From contig NC_035440.2 of NCBI RefSeq assembly GCF_002127325.2, positions 75,394,464 through 75,458,463 on the forward strand: a stretch of DNA of 64,000 bases, given 5' to 3'. Numbering within the stretch: the first letter of the stretch is position 1; each line of letters starts with the position of its first letter. Below are positions 12,705 to 23,821 of the stretch, piece by piece. Below the pieces are notes generated by a model, which saw only the letters and a program-made list of their open reading frames with translations, made no database searches and was not told the DNA's origin. The position numbers and the translations under genes were made by a program. This stretch comes from Helianthus annuus (Eukaryota; Streptophyta; Magnoliopsida; Asterales; Asteraceae).

Positions 12705-12956
12705 GAGTTGATGCATAGGACTTATCGAGACATACTTAGGCGGACATGTGCCTTAGTGACTTAAAACGAAGCAAGAACTAGTTATTTTATGTTATGTACT
12801 CTTGGTTCTTGTTTAAAGACAATGTAACTCTCTGGTTTGATAAATAAAATATAACTTTAATTGCCATGGATTTGAAACAATTAATTCTGTTACAACACTC
12901 CCCGACGATTCCGCCACGTTTCGTTGTCTCACGTGGTCGGGGTGTGACAGAAAAGT

Positions 12957-12969
12957 TGGTATCAGAGCC
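12957..12969 (+). promoter_or_regulatory. Primer-binding site of B (initiator tRNA-Met)
   Basis: TGGTATCAGAGCC lies 7 bases after the 5' LTR end and is complementary to the 3' end of plant initiator tRNA-Met. It is the usual minus-strand primer site of chromovirus-like gypsy elements. Confidence 0.9.
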
Positions 12970-13563
12970 AATGGTTATAGGGAATTAGGTTATTAGTAAT
13001 ACTTTGACCTAGTCTATAACCTTCTTAGGACCCTAATGCGAGTTTACCTGCGTTTAGTCATAAAACGATACCTTCACCTATCCTTAGGTGATAACCACAA
13101 CGAGAACATCAACTCCGAATCCGCTTTGAAAATTAATCATCTGTTCTTGGATAATTGATTACTAGGTTTTGAACCCTCTATTATAAGGTTTTGAACCCCC
13201 TTTGAGTTTTCAAAATCTCGTCAAAATTTTGGGTCCTAAATAATGTGAACACGTCCAAACTGGAAGAGTGAATGCCTGTACCCTGAGTCTTCTGTCTAAG
13301 GCTAGAATGCTCGTACAAATCCACATAATTGGACCAGTCACTCTTACCTGGGAACTCTTGGGGTGAGTGTCAACTTATAGGCGAGCATGTCTTCATGATG
13401 CATTATGAGGGTCTATTTGCTTTGATTCAGCCTTTGTGTGTCGTTTGTTTGCTTCGTGGTTCAAACAAATGACCATCACCCATGATTTTTGTCGGTAATT
13501 GTAACATCCTATTCTTACCCAATGCCATTTCATTTGTTTTCTCTCTTGTTTTCCCCTTTTAAA

Positions 13564-14028
13564 ATGCCTCCACGACGCAAAAATCAGGTATCTATTGAAG
13601 AGCTGGCAGCTGTCATTACACAGCAAATGACTGTTGCATTCCCGAACATCATTGCTCAATGTAACCAAGCCCTCAACAACAATAATGCCCCCTGCAACTT
13701 CAAGACGTTCAACTCGGCTAAGCCATCAAAGTTTTCTGGGTCTCAAGGAGCGACTGCACTTCTGCAATGGTTCGAGAATTTAGAGAGCACCTTCAGACAT
13801 GTTCAATGTCCAAACGAGCAAAAGGTAGAATTCGCATCTAGCGTCTTTGAGAAACGAGCTTTGACATGGTGGAATGGTGTGATGAGAGATAGGGGTGCCG
13901 ATGTGGCACTGGCTCAAACATGGCAAGAGCTTCAAGCTCTGATGATGAAGGAATTCTGTCCTCGTCACGAGATCAGGGCCTTGGAAAGGGAGTTCGACGA
14001 TCTTAAGCAAGATAGCGGTGAGCATCGA
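13564..14028 (+). pseudogene. Element B gag, N-terminal half (split by element C)
   Basis: The frame opens with MPPRRKNQV and contains the retrotransposon gag domain: FSGSQGATALLQWFENLE near residues 60-76, then ALTWWNG and the F(C)PRHE segment. It stops abruptly at 14028 where element C begins inside the ATCGA target. The frame resumes exactly at 23822 (AYTDRYEELSLLCP). Before C inserted this was an open gag with no internal stop in either half. Gag forms the particle and binds RNA. The start ATG at 13564 is chosen because it begins the conserved MPPRR start; an earlier in-frame ATG at 13489 is possible. The piece is intact except for the insertion. Confidence 0.93.
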
Positions 14029-15499
14029 TGTGACAACTCGAACTTTAGACTTGCTTTGATGTAACGTTACATGCTTATGAGAACGGAATTATATGATTTT
14101 AAATGAATGTTTGTTTATGTGCATTATGTGTGTATGTATGTTATGTGTTGCACGAGCCCAACCCACACACTAAAACCCGATTTGCACAAGGCTAACCGGT
14201 CACACAAGCCCATTTGGGCCACACTTTGAAATCGGACCTCATAGGGCAGCCAAGTTGGGCTCGGCCCACTCCCCACTCGCAAACACAAAACCACATGTGA
14301 GGGTTTGATTTTGATTGTTTTGCAAAAACACCACACACACAAACCCTAGGCGATTTCCTCTCCTTCTCTCGTGTGCTTGGAACCGACGGCAAGAACATCT
14401 CCATTCGGATCGTCCTCTTCTCCTTCCCTAATCTGGTTAGTGTGATTGTGAGTTGTATTGTTAGGTAGCATGTTGTTTATACGTGATTTCATGTTCATTC
14501 GGATAGTTGTTGATGATGTGTGATGATAATACTCTTGTTAATCGGTTTTATAGTCACGAAATCGGAATTTGTATGATGTTGATTAATCCATGATTATGTG
14601 CTGTGATTCGGGTCGTGGTTTGTTGATAAGGTTTTTGATAAATGTTTATAAGTTTCTTGAATGCATGATCTAGTAATCGGCTATCATATATTGTTTCGGG
14701 TATTAGAATTGATAGGCTACGGGGTAGTTATATTTCAAGGATTAATCAAATTGAATGTTATAAGATATGGTTCATATGCACAATTACTGATTTATTTGCT
14801 GGTTCGATGTTCTTGAATTGTTATGAATATGCATGAAATCTGAATTAACTGTTGATTGATCGGAATTGTGAAACTGTCCAAGGTGTTAGCTGAAATCACG
14901 GAGTTTAATTGACTAGAATTATGGAAACCAGTTACACACATACGGTTGCGACTCGGTATCACCAATTGCGACTTGAAACCTCACACCAGCAACGACATCA
15001 GCCGCAATCATGGTTGCGAGTCAGGTTGCGACTCGTAACCAGACCATGACGAGCCGAGACCGTCCCTTGCGACTCGTAACCAGCTGTTGCGACTCGAGAT
15101 CGCCGGTTGCGACTCGAGACCACCTTTGCACGTACACTGTTTTGGGCCTTCGCTGTCACGGGCCCAATTAGTTGGGCCCAATGATTGGATTTGTGGACTT
15201 GTATGCGTTTACTATTTGGGCCGATTGAGAATCTGGACTGTTTAGATTGGGCCGTTATATGAATTGGTTGAATGTTAATTGGGTTGATTTACTTTCGGGC
15301 TTAGACATTGGATCGCACATGAATGTTAATGCTATGCTCTTATCTGTTTACATGCATACGTGATGGTAACGTGTTAACATATGTGATGCACACGTGTATT
15401 ACCTTAGTCAAAACCTGACTTGTATAATAACCATGATAGGACGTGGTTGACCATTTACTTGCTACCTGTACTCTTTGTGTATCTGCCGAGCAAACCAAG

Positions 15500-16084
15500 G
15501 TGAGTTCACACAGCCAAGGCATGGGATTCCCGGGTTGGGAATTGGGTTGGATATGTTGGAAAGAATTACTCGTAATTACGCATTCACTAGACTATAGACC
15601 ATCGTCCTCAGGATAGTCAGGACACGTTACGTAAAGCCTACGTAACCCAGTAATTGCCATTTGTCTCCCGGGTCGGGAGGACACGTTACGTAAAGCCTAC
15701 GTAACCCAATACCTTCTACTGTCTTCCGGGTCGGAAGGACACGCTGCGTAAAGCCTACGTAGCCCCCACGCGCGCCACTGTCCTCGGGGAAGGGCACGTC
15801 ACGTAAAGCCTACGTGACCCAGTACGTATTCCTGTTCTCGGTAAAGAAGAACACATGGTTGGAAGTTAGTCTAGTAAGTACCACTAATGAGAAGCCCTCA
15901 TTAGTAAGGATAAACGTGGGAAGCCCCCACCGGTAATATAAACACAAGGTTTGGGAAGCCCCCGCCTTTAGTACACACTAGTATGGGAAGCCCCCACTAG
16001 TTAAACTTACGCACTATGTTATGAACTTATTTTTCTGTGAACTCGCTCAACTAGTTTGTTGATTATTTGCTGCATGCCTTGCAG
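15500..16084 (+). other. Predicted LTR-embedded intron (C, 5' LTR)
   Basis: The donor is ACCAAG|GTGAGTTCACAC and the acceptor GCATGCCTTGCAG|GACCC. The length is 585 bp, and the same in the 3' LTR at 22957-23541. The sites match LTR1, D and F almost base for base although the interiors differ. The interval encloses the entire hairpin array. Confidence 0.55.
15604..16001 (+). other. Tandem stem-loop array with invariant AAGCC loops (5' LTR of C)
   Basis: Eight hairpins share the loop AAGCC: 15626-15646, 15685-15705, 15743-15763, 15798-15818, 15883-15905, 15916-15930, 15946-15968 and 15977-16001. Stem arms change together: GTTACGTA/TACGTAAC, GCTGCGTA/TACGTAGC, GTCACGTA/TACGTGAC, ACTAATGAG/CTCATTAGT, GTGGG/CCCAC, ACTAGT..GGG/CCCACTAGT. 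Between the first ones lie other hairpins: GTCCT/AGGAC at 15604-15623, GTCTCCC/GGGAGGAC at 15663-15682, GTCTTCC/GGAAGGAC at 15721-15740, GTCCT/AGGGC at 15780-15795 and GTTCT/AGAAC at 15834-15852. Loop constancy with stem covariation suggests a selected RNA structure or protein site; no function is known to me. Confidence 0.85.
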
Positions 16085-16362
16085 GACCCTAGGTACATTA
16101 TGGAGCTTGCACAGGGAGGAGCAGGTCGTTGTGGGAAACGGATCATGAACGATATTGGAACTTATAACTATTTTGAGATTACATACTATGCTTCCGCTAC
16201 TTAAACAATGTTTGGTTTTGAAACATCAATCATGTCATGATGAACTACTTTAATTACTTTTATTATTAAATGCTATGTTTGATATGATTGATGGCTTGAT
16301 CCTGGTCAGTCACGCTCCCAAGCGGTGGTACTCCGCGGGTGGATTTTGGGGGTGTGACAGAT

Positions 16363-16375
16363 TGGTATCAGAGCC
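16363..16375 (+). promoter_or_regulatory. Primer-binding site of C (initiator tRNA-Met)
   Basis: TGGTATCAGAGCC starts four bases after the 5' LTR end. Confidence 0.93.
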
Positions 16376-16663
16376 ATTGGTTATAGAGAACTTGGTTTTG
16401 ATATGGGAAAACGTTTTTATTAAAACCAGACTATAACCAGAACAGTGCTCTCAACGATCCACAACGACGCTTCGCTCCACGTGCAAGACTCGACACCCTA
16501 GGTAATAAGGTTTATGTTTATTGCCTGTTTACTAGAACTGTTTAGAATTTTGCTCGCATTACGCTTAGATACATATGATACCATAGCATGAGAATCCCTA
16601 CGTGCTTACACTTTTCTGTCATTGCCCTATTCGCGAACCATTCTTATTTACGTTACTTTTACT

Positions 16664-16760
16664 ATGAAGATCATGTCTGGACGAATCAACATGACACAAG
16701 CCCAGCTAGAGGCTCTCGTTCAAGCTCAAGTTGCTGCGGCAGTTGCAGCAGCTCAAGCAG
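16664..16760 (+). pseudogene. Element C gag, first exon
   Basis: ATG at 16664, or in frame at 16673 (MSGRINMTQAQLEALVQ), starts a short helical Q/A-rich segment ending at 16760 with an incomplete codon. A 90-bp interval with GT..AG ends (16761-16850) follows; removing it joins A-G-Q-H in frame to the main gag. Element F starts its gag similarly (MTQAELTDLINTRVAEAL) and then also loses frame, which supports a real intron. Without splicing, translation would end in the interval. Splicing is inferred. Confidence 0.7.
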
Positions 16761-16850
16761 GTAGTATATCCTGCAGTATAGGCACACACTAGGATCTTTA
16801 GATCCTACATTAACTCTCGTATTTAACTTCGTCCTATTCGTACACAATAG

Positions 16851-19230
16851 GTCAACACGCGCAGCAGCCTGTCTGCACATTCAAGAACTTCATGGACTGT
16901 CGTCCAAATTCTTTCAGTGGCACCGAGGGGGCAGTGGGACTCCTCCATTGGTTTGAAAAGCTAGAATCAGTATTCGAAATGTGCGAGTGCCCTGAGGCTC
17001 GCAAGGTCAAGTTTGCCACCGGCACCTTAGAAGGAATCGCGCTAACCTGGTGGAACGCGCAGGTGCAAATTCTGGGGTTGGCAGCTGCTAACGCCACACC
17101 CTGGAACGATTTTAAGGAACTTATCAAGAGGGAGTATTGTACGCGTGAAGATATTCACAAGTTGGAAGACGAGCTGTATAATTTGAAAATGGTTGGATCA
17201 GAGATCGAAGCGTATACTAAACGGTCGAATGAGCTGGCCGTTCTGTGTCCTACTATGGTAGACCCTCCATACAAGCGCATCGAGATGTATCTCAAGGGAT
17301 TGGCGCCAGAGATCCAGAGCCATGTTACCTCGGCTAATCTCGACAACATCCAGGAAATTCAGCGCCTCGCTCATCGCATTACCGATCAGGCAGTGGATCA
17401 GAATAAACTGCCTAAGCGTGTCAACGCTACTGCTACAGTCACCCCTTCAGCTACTCCTGCTACTACTAGCGAAAGCAAAAGAAAATGGGATGGAGATTCC
17501 AGCAGGGGTTCAGCGACTGTTCAGCCACAAGCTCAGCAGCAGAAGATTGACCACTATCAGAGTCCCAGTCAGCAATCCTCTGGTGGTCACAGACAGAGGA
17601 GATACCAGGGAAGTCAGCCTAAGTGCCACAATTGCCACAGACATCACAATGGCCCGTGTAACAAGGGTCGTTGTCAAAGGTGTCTTAAGATGGGTCACGA
17701 GGCCAAAGACTGTAGGAGCCCTCGTCCTGCAAATCAGAATCAACAGCCTCAGCAACCAGCTCCACAAAACTAGCAGCAGCAGCAGCAGCCACAGCGTGGA
17801 AACCGGGGATGTTTCCAGTGTGGGGCTGAAGGTCATTTTAAACGCGACTGCCCTCAGTTGAACCAGAATCGCAACAACAATAACCAGGGCAACGGGAACA
17901 AAAACGGCGGGAACAACAACAATAATGGCAACGAGGCAAGAGGTCGAGCTTTCGTTTTGGGAAGAGGAGACGCAGTGAACGATCCCAATGTGGTTATGGG
18001 TAAGTTTCTCCTCGACAATATTTACGTTACTGTTTTGTTTGATTCGGGTGCGGATACAAGCTATATGTCTGTGAAAATGTGTCAACTGCTAAAACGTGCA
18101 CCAACACTTTTACCCACCAAACATGTAGTAGAGTTAGCTAACGGTAAAAGTCTAGAAGCCACGCACGTAGTTCAGGGTTGTAATCTTATCCTAGCTGGCC
18201 AAGCTTTCTCTATCGATCTCATTCCCATAGTTTTGGGTAGCTTCGACGTCGTGATTGGGATGGATTGGTTATCCTAACACCAGGCAGAAATTCTATGCAG
18301 TGAGAAGATTATTCGCATTCCACGTTCTGGTCAGGAACCTCTAGAAGTTCAAGGCGACAAGAGTGGTGCTGTGGTTGGCATCATCTCTTTCTTGAAGGCT
18401 CAGAAATGCTTACGTAAGGGTCACACAGCCATTTTGGCTCTTGTTTCTGATGCATCGGCGAAAGAAAAGAAAATGGAGGATATTCCAATTGTACGTGACT
18501 ACCCTCAGGTGTTTCCTGAAGACTTACCTGGCTTACCGCCTCATCGTCAGGTCGAATTTCAAATCGAGCTAGCTCCGGGAGCAGCACCCATAGCTCGCGC
18601 ACCATATCGTCTGGCTCCATCAGAATTGGAAGAATTTTCAAAGCAGCTGCAGGAGCTCTTGGAAAAGGGCTTTATTCGTCCAAGCTCTTCGCCTTGGGGA
18701 GCTCCAGTACTTTTCGTGAAAAAGAAAGACGGTACGTTCAGGATGTGCATCGACTACCGTGAACTCAACAAGGTGACGGTGAAGAACCGTTATCCTCTTC
18801 CATGCATAGATGACTTATTCGACCAGTTGCAAGGGTCGTGCTACTATTCGAAGATAGACTTGAGGTCAGGGTATCATCAGCTGAGAGTCCGGGATGAGGA
18901 CGTCTCCAAGACAGGCTTCAGAACTCGTTACGGCCACTACGAGTTTCTTGTCATGCCGTTCGGGTTAACGAACGCGCCTGCTGTATTTATGGACCTTATG
19001 AACAGGGTATGCAAACCCTATCTTGACAAGTTCGTCATTGTTTTCATCGACGACATTCTGATTTACTCCAAGAGTCAGGAGGAACACGAGCAGCACCTTC
19101 GCCTGATATTGGAACTCCTTCGGAAGGAACAGCTGTACGCTAAACTTTCTAAATGCGACTTCTGGCTTCGTGAAGTCCACTTCTTAGGCCATGTGGTGAA
19201 CAAGGATGGGATCCATGTCGATCCATGTCG
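16851..19230 (+). pseudogene. Element C gag-protease-RT polyprotein, nearly intact
   Basis: A single frame runs from 16851 through 19230, broken only by TAG at 17771-17773 (in a Q run) and TAA at 18275-18277. Both are one C-to-T step from glutamine codons. Order: gag domain (FSGTEGAVGLLHWFEKLE, LTWWNAQV), two zinc knuckles (CQRCLKMGHEAKDC, CFQCGAEGHFKRDC), N/G-rich linker, protease with intact LFDSGADTSY and IGMDWL, the pre-RT LPGLPP motif, and RT with [28 protein letters not shown] and the catalytic [10 protein letters not shown]. At 19211-19230 the 10-mer ATCCATGTCG is tandemly duplicated, shifting the frame. The function is polyprotein processing and reverse transcription in particles. Confidence 0.95.
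19211..19230 (+). repeat. 10-bp tandem duplication causing pol frameshift
   Basis: ATCCATGTCG occurs twice back to back. Comparison with the same site in A and H (GIHVD / GMHVDP) shows that one copy is expected. Confidence 0.95.
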
Positions 19231-21410
19231 ATCCATCCAAGGTAGATTCGATCAGAAATTGGCCTGCACCGCGTACACCGACAGAAATACGCCAATTCTT
19301 GGGTCTGGCAGGTTACTACAGACGGTTTATTAGAGACTTTTCGAAGATTGCGCAGCCGCTTACGCTACTGACACAGAAGGGTGTCACCTACCGTTGGGGA
19401 GATCCCCAGGAGACTGCTTTTCAGCACCTAAAGGATAGGCTTTGCAGTGCACCTATTCTCTCCTTGCCAGAGGGCACAGACGACTTCGTGGTTTATTGTG
19501 ATGCATCCATTCGGGGACTTGGATGTGTGTTAATGCAGCGCGACAAGGTTATTGCTTACGCCTCTCGTCAACTAAAGGTTCATGAACGGAACTACACGAC
19601 GCACGATTTAGAGCTGGGAGCTGTTGTTTTCGCGCTTAAGATATGGCGACACTACCTGTACGGTACCAGGTGCACGATTTACACCGATCACAGGAGTCTC
19701 GAGCATATTCTCAAGCAGAAGGATTTGAACATGCGTCAACGAAGATGGGTTGAATTACTGAATGACTATGAATGCGCCATCAAGTACCATCCAGGCAAAG
19801 CCAATGTTGTGGCTGACGCCCTCAGTCGGAAAGACACTTTACCTCGGCGCGTGCGAGCGCTACAGCTTACGATTCAGTCTAGCCTTCCTGCACAGATACG
19901 AGATGCTCAGGCAGAAGCATTGAAACCAGAAAACGTCAAGGCTGAAGCCCTACGCGGCTCACGACAACGATTAGAACAGAAGGCAGACGGCGCCTACTAT
20001 GTAACGGGGCGTATTTGGGTCCCACTTTATGGCGGTCTACGCGAACTTGTAATGGATGAAGCTCACAAGTCTCGCTACTCGGTACATCCAGGGTCGGATA
20101 AAATGTACCACGACATCAGCACTACTTATTGGTGGCCTAGTATGAAGGCCCACATTGCTACGTACGTTGGAAAATGCTTGACATGTGCGAGAGTCAAGGT
20201 TGAATATCAGAAACCAGCTGGACTACTTCAGCAGCCTAAGATACCTCAATGGAAATGGGAAGAAATTTCCATGGATTTCGTCACAGGCCTACCTAGATCC
20301 CAGCGGGGAAATGATACCATATGGGTGATCGTGGACCGACTCACCAAGTCTGCACACTTCCTACCTATAAAGGAAACGGATAAGTTCTCCACTCTCGCAG
20401 ACGTATATCTTAAAGAAGTTGTTTCGAGGCACGGGGTGCCCACATCTATCATTTCGGATCGCGATGCACGATTCACGTCAGAACTATGGCAAGCGATGCA
20501 TAAGTCATTCGGCTCAAGATTAGACATGAGCACAGCGTACCATCCTCAGACCGATGGGCAGTCTGAGCGAACGATTCAAACACTTGAAGACATGCTTCGG
20601 GCATGCGTTATTGATTTCGGCAACGGCTGGGAAAAGCATCTCCCTTTGGTGGAGTTCTCGTATAATAACAGTTATCACACCAGCATTCAAGCCGCTCCAT
20701 TCGAGGCATTGTACGGGCATAAATGCCGGTCACCCCTCTGTTGGGCAGAGGTGGGGGATAGTCAGATCACGGGTCCAGAGATTGTAGTGGACGCCACAGA
20801 AAAGATTGCACAAATAAGACAACGCATGGCGGCAGCACGTGACCGTCAGAAAGCCTACGCGGATAAGCGTAGAAAACCTTTGGAATTTCAGGTCGGGGAC
20901 CGGGTTTTATTGAAAGTCTCACCCTGGAAGGGTGTAGTTCGTTTTGGCAAACGGGGCAAACTGAATCCGCGGTACGTCGGATCATTCGAAATTATAGAAA
21001 AGATTGGCAAAGTAGCATACAAGTTGAACCTACCAGCTGAACTCGGGGCAGTTCACAATGTCTTCCATGTATCGAACCTAAAGAAGTGCTTATCAGATGA
21101 AACCCTCATCATTCCTTTTAAGGAGCTCACTATCGACGAGCGGTTGCAGTTCGTCGAGGAACCAGTAGAAATCACGGACCGGGATGTGAAGGTCCTCAAA
21201 CACAAGAGAATCCCTCTTGTCCGAGTTCGTTGGAACTCCAAACGTGGCCCAGAGTACACCTGGGAACGCGAAGACAGGATGACAGAAAAGTACCCCCAGT
21301 TATTCGAAACCCATGCTACCACTACTGAGGCTGAAGCTACTACTTCGGAATTTCGGGACGAAATTCCAGATCAACGGGGGGAGGATGTGACACCCCAGGA
21401 AAATCAGTGA
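19231..21410 (+). pseudogene. Element C RT thumb, RNase H, integrase, chromodomain-like tail
   Basis: Open to TGA at 21408-21410, in the frame displaced by the 10-bp duplication. It shows the RT connection ([12 protein letters not shown]), RNase H (VYCDASIRGLGCVLMQ, then HDLELGAVVFAL and YTDHRSLEHIL), integrase HHCC zinc site (HKSRYSVH..CLTCARVK), catalytic residues in [31 protein letters not shown] and YHPQTDGQSERTIQ, and the GPY-like end ([16 protein letters not shown]). The C-terminus (VRVRWNSKRGPEYTWERE..YPQLF) resembles the chromodomain of Tekay/Del-type plant chromoviruses, which directs insertion to heterochromatin. No stop interrupts this half. Confidence 0.94.
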
Positions 21411-21486
21411 ACAATACAGTTTACCTAGCTTCCTCAGTAAGTGCATACCAAATTTCGGGACGAAATTTCCAATTAGTTGGGGATAA
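21349..21486 (+). promoter_or_regulatory. Double polypurine-tract / U3-start module of C
   Basis: Two successive modules occur. The first has GGAATTTCGGGACGAAATTCC-type inverted repeat (21349-21368), GGGGGGAGGA and TGTGACACCCC (21388-21398). The second has the inverted repeat AAATTTCG/CGAAATTT (21452-21469), TTGGGGATAA and the true LTR start TGTGACAACTCG at 21487. Only the second start was used at integration, as shown by the target duplication next to 14029. Confidence 0.85.
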
Positions 21487-23816
21487 TGTGACAACTCGAA
21501 CTTTAGACTTGCTTTGATGTAACGTTACGTGCTTATGAGAACGGAATTATATGATTTTAAATGAATGTTTGTTTATGTGCATTATGTGTGTATGTATGTT
21601 ATGTGTTGCACGAGCCCAAACCACACACTAAAACCCGATTTGCACAAGGCTAACCGGTCACACAAGCCCATTTGGGCCACACTTTGAAATCGGACCTCAT
21701 AGGGCAGCCGAGTTGGGCTCGGCCCACTCCCCACTCGCAAACACAAAACCACATGTGAGGGTTTGATTTTGATTGTTTTGCAAAAACACCACACACACAA
21801 ACCCTAGGCGATTTCCTCTCCTTCTCTCGTGTGCTTGGAACCGACGGCAAGAACATCTCCATTCGGATCGTCCTCTTCTCCTTCCCTAATCCGGTTAGTG
21901 TGATTGTGAGTTGTATTGTTAGGTAGCATGTTGTTTATACGTGATTTCATGTTCATTCGGATAGTTGTTGATGATGTGTGATGATAATACTCTTGTTAAT
22001 CGGTTTTATAGTCACGAAATCGGAATTTGTATGATGTTGATTAATCCATGATTATGTGCTGTGATTCGGGTCGTGGTTTGTTGATAAGGTTTTTGATAAA
22101 TGTTTATAAGTTTCTTGAATGCATGATCTAGTAATCGGCTATCATATATTGTTTCGGGTATTAGAATTGATAGGCTACGGGGTAGTTATATTTCAAGGAT
22201 TAATCAAATTGAATGTTATAAGATATGGTTCATATGCACAATTACTGATTTATTTGCTGGTTCGATGTTCTTGAATTGTTATGAATATGCATGAAATCTG
22301 AATTAACTGTTGATTGATCGGAATTGTGAAACTGTCCAAGGTGTTAGCTGAAATCACGGAGTTTAATTGACTAGAATTATGGAAACCAGTTACACACACA
22401 CGGTTGCGACTCGGTATCACCAATTGCGACTCGAAACCTCACACCAGAACGACATCAGCCGCAATCATGGTTGCGAGTCAGGTTGCGACTCGTAACTAGA
22501 CCATGACGAGCCGAGACCGTCCCTTGCGACTCGTAACCAGCTGTTGCGACTCGAGATCGCCGGTTGCGACTCGAGACCACCTTTGCACGTACACTGTTTT
22601 GGGCCTTCGCTGTCACGGGCCCAATCAGTTGGGCCCAATGATTGGATTTGTGGACTTGTATGTGTTTACTATTTGGGCCGATTGAGAATCTGGACTGTTT
22701 AGATTGGGCCGTTATATGAATTGGTTGAATGTTAATTGGGTTGATTTACTTTCGGGCTTAGACATTGGATCGCACATGAATGTTAATGCTATGCTCTTAT
22801 CTGTTTACATGCATACGTGATGGTAACGTGTTAACATATGTGATGCACACGTGTATTACCTTAGTCAAAACCTGACTTGTATAATAACCATGATAGGACG
22901 TGGTTGACCATTTACTTGCTACCTGTACTCTTTGTGTATCTGCCGAGCAAACCAAGGTGAGTTCACACAGCCAAGGCATGGGATTCCCGGGTTGGGAATT
23001 GGGTTGGATATGTTGGAAAGAATTACTCGTAATTACGCATTCACTAGACTATAGACCATCGTCCTCAGGATAGTCAGGACACGTTACGTAAAGCCTACGT
23101 AACCCAGTAATTGCCATTTGTCTCCCGGGTCGGGAGGACACGTTACGTAAAGCCTACGTAACCCAATACCTTCTACTGTCTTCCGGGTCGGAAGGACACG
23201 CTGCGTAAAGCCTACGTAGCCCCCATGCGCGCCACTGTCCTCGGGGAAGGGCACGTCACGTAAAGCCTACGTGACCCAGTACGTATTCCTGTTCTCGGTA
23301 AAGAAGAACACATGGTTGGAAGTTAGTCTAGTAAGTACCACTAATGAGAAGCCCTCATTAGTAAGGATAAACGTGGGAAGCCCCCACCGGTAATATAAAC
23401 ACAAGGTTTGGGAAGCCCCCGCCTTTAGTACACACTAGTATGGGAAGCCCCCACTAGCTAAACTTACGCACTATGTTATGAACTTATTTTTCTGTGAACT
23501 CGCTCAACTAGTTTGTTGATTATTTGCTGCATGCCTTGCAGGACCCTAGGTACATTATGGAGCTTGCACAGGGAGGAGCAGGTCGTTGTGGGAAACGGAT
23601 CATGAACGATATTGGAACTTATAACTATTTTGAGATTACATACTATGCTTCCGCTACTTAAACAATGTTTGGTTTTGAAACATCAATCATGTCATGATGA
23701 ACTACTTTAATTACTTTTATTATTAAATGCTATGTTTGATATGATTGATGGCTTGATCCTGGTCAGTCACGCTCCCAAGCGGTGGTACACCGCGGGTGGA
23801 TTTTGGGGGTGTGACA
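21487..23816 (+). repeat. 3' LTR of element C
   Basis: 2330 bp and nearly identical to 14029-16359. The hairpin array is preserved at about 23061-23458 and the predicted intron at 22957-23541. It is followed by ATCGA. Confidence 0.97.
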
Positions 23817-23821
23817 ATCGA

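Larger units (their letters stand above)
9481..12949 (+). repeat. 5' LTR of element B
   Basis: It starts TGTGACACCTGG and ends GGGGTGTGACA (3469 bp). A TATA box TATAAATA lies at 10555-10562. A predicted internal intron runs from the donor CAA|GTGAGTACAT at 11620 to the acceptor TGTTTTCAG ending at 12704, and contains a 55-bp tandem repeat (11796-12010). Its twin is at 26326-29802. Confidence 0.93.
14029..16359 (+). repeat. 5' LTR of element C
   Basis: It begins TGTGACAACTCG directly after ATCGA and ends GGGGGTGTGACA. It contains a cluster of the phrase TTGCGACTCG (about 14943-15120), the predicted intron 15500-16084, and the AAGCC-loop hairpin array (15604-16001). Confidence 0.97.
14029..23816 (+). 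mobile_element. Full-length Ty3/gypsy chromovirus-like element C, target duplication ATCGA
   Basis: Complete structure: perfect target duplications ATCGA (14024-14028, 23817-23821), LTRs of 2331 and 2330 bp, tRNA-Met primer site, gag with a small predicted intron, protease, RT, RNase H, integrase with a chromodomain-like C-terminus, and polypurine tract. By eye the two LTRs differ at about twelve bases and one 1-bp indel (about 0.5%), so insertion was recent; with the commonly assumed plant LTR rate of 1.3e-8 per site per year this is near 0.2 million years. The coding frame is spoiled by two in-frame stops and one 10-bp duplication, so this copy is only slightly damaged. Confidence 0.97.

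Noticed and set aside
14124..14404. Minus-strand ORFs repeated in both LTRs of C (also 21582-21862)
   Set aside because: Identical copies only reflect LTR duplication; the sequence is the LTR leader and promoter region on the other strand.
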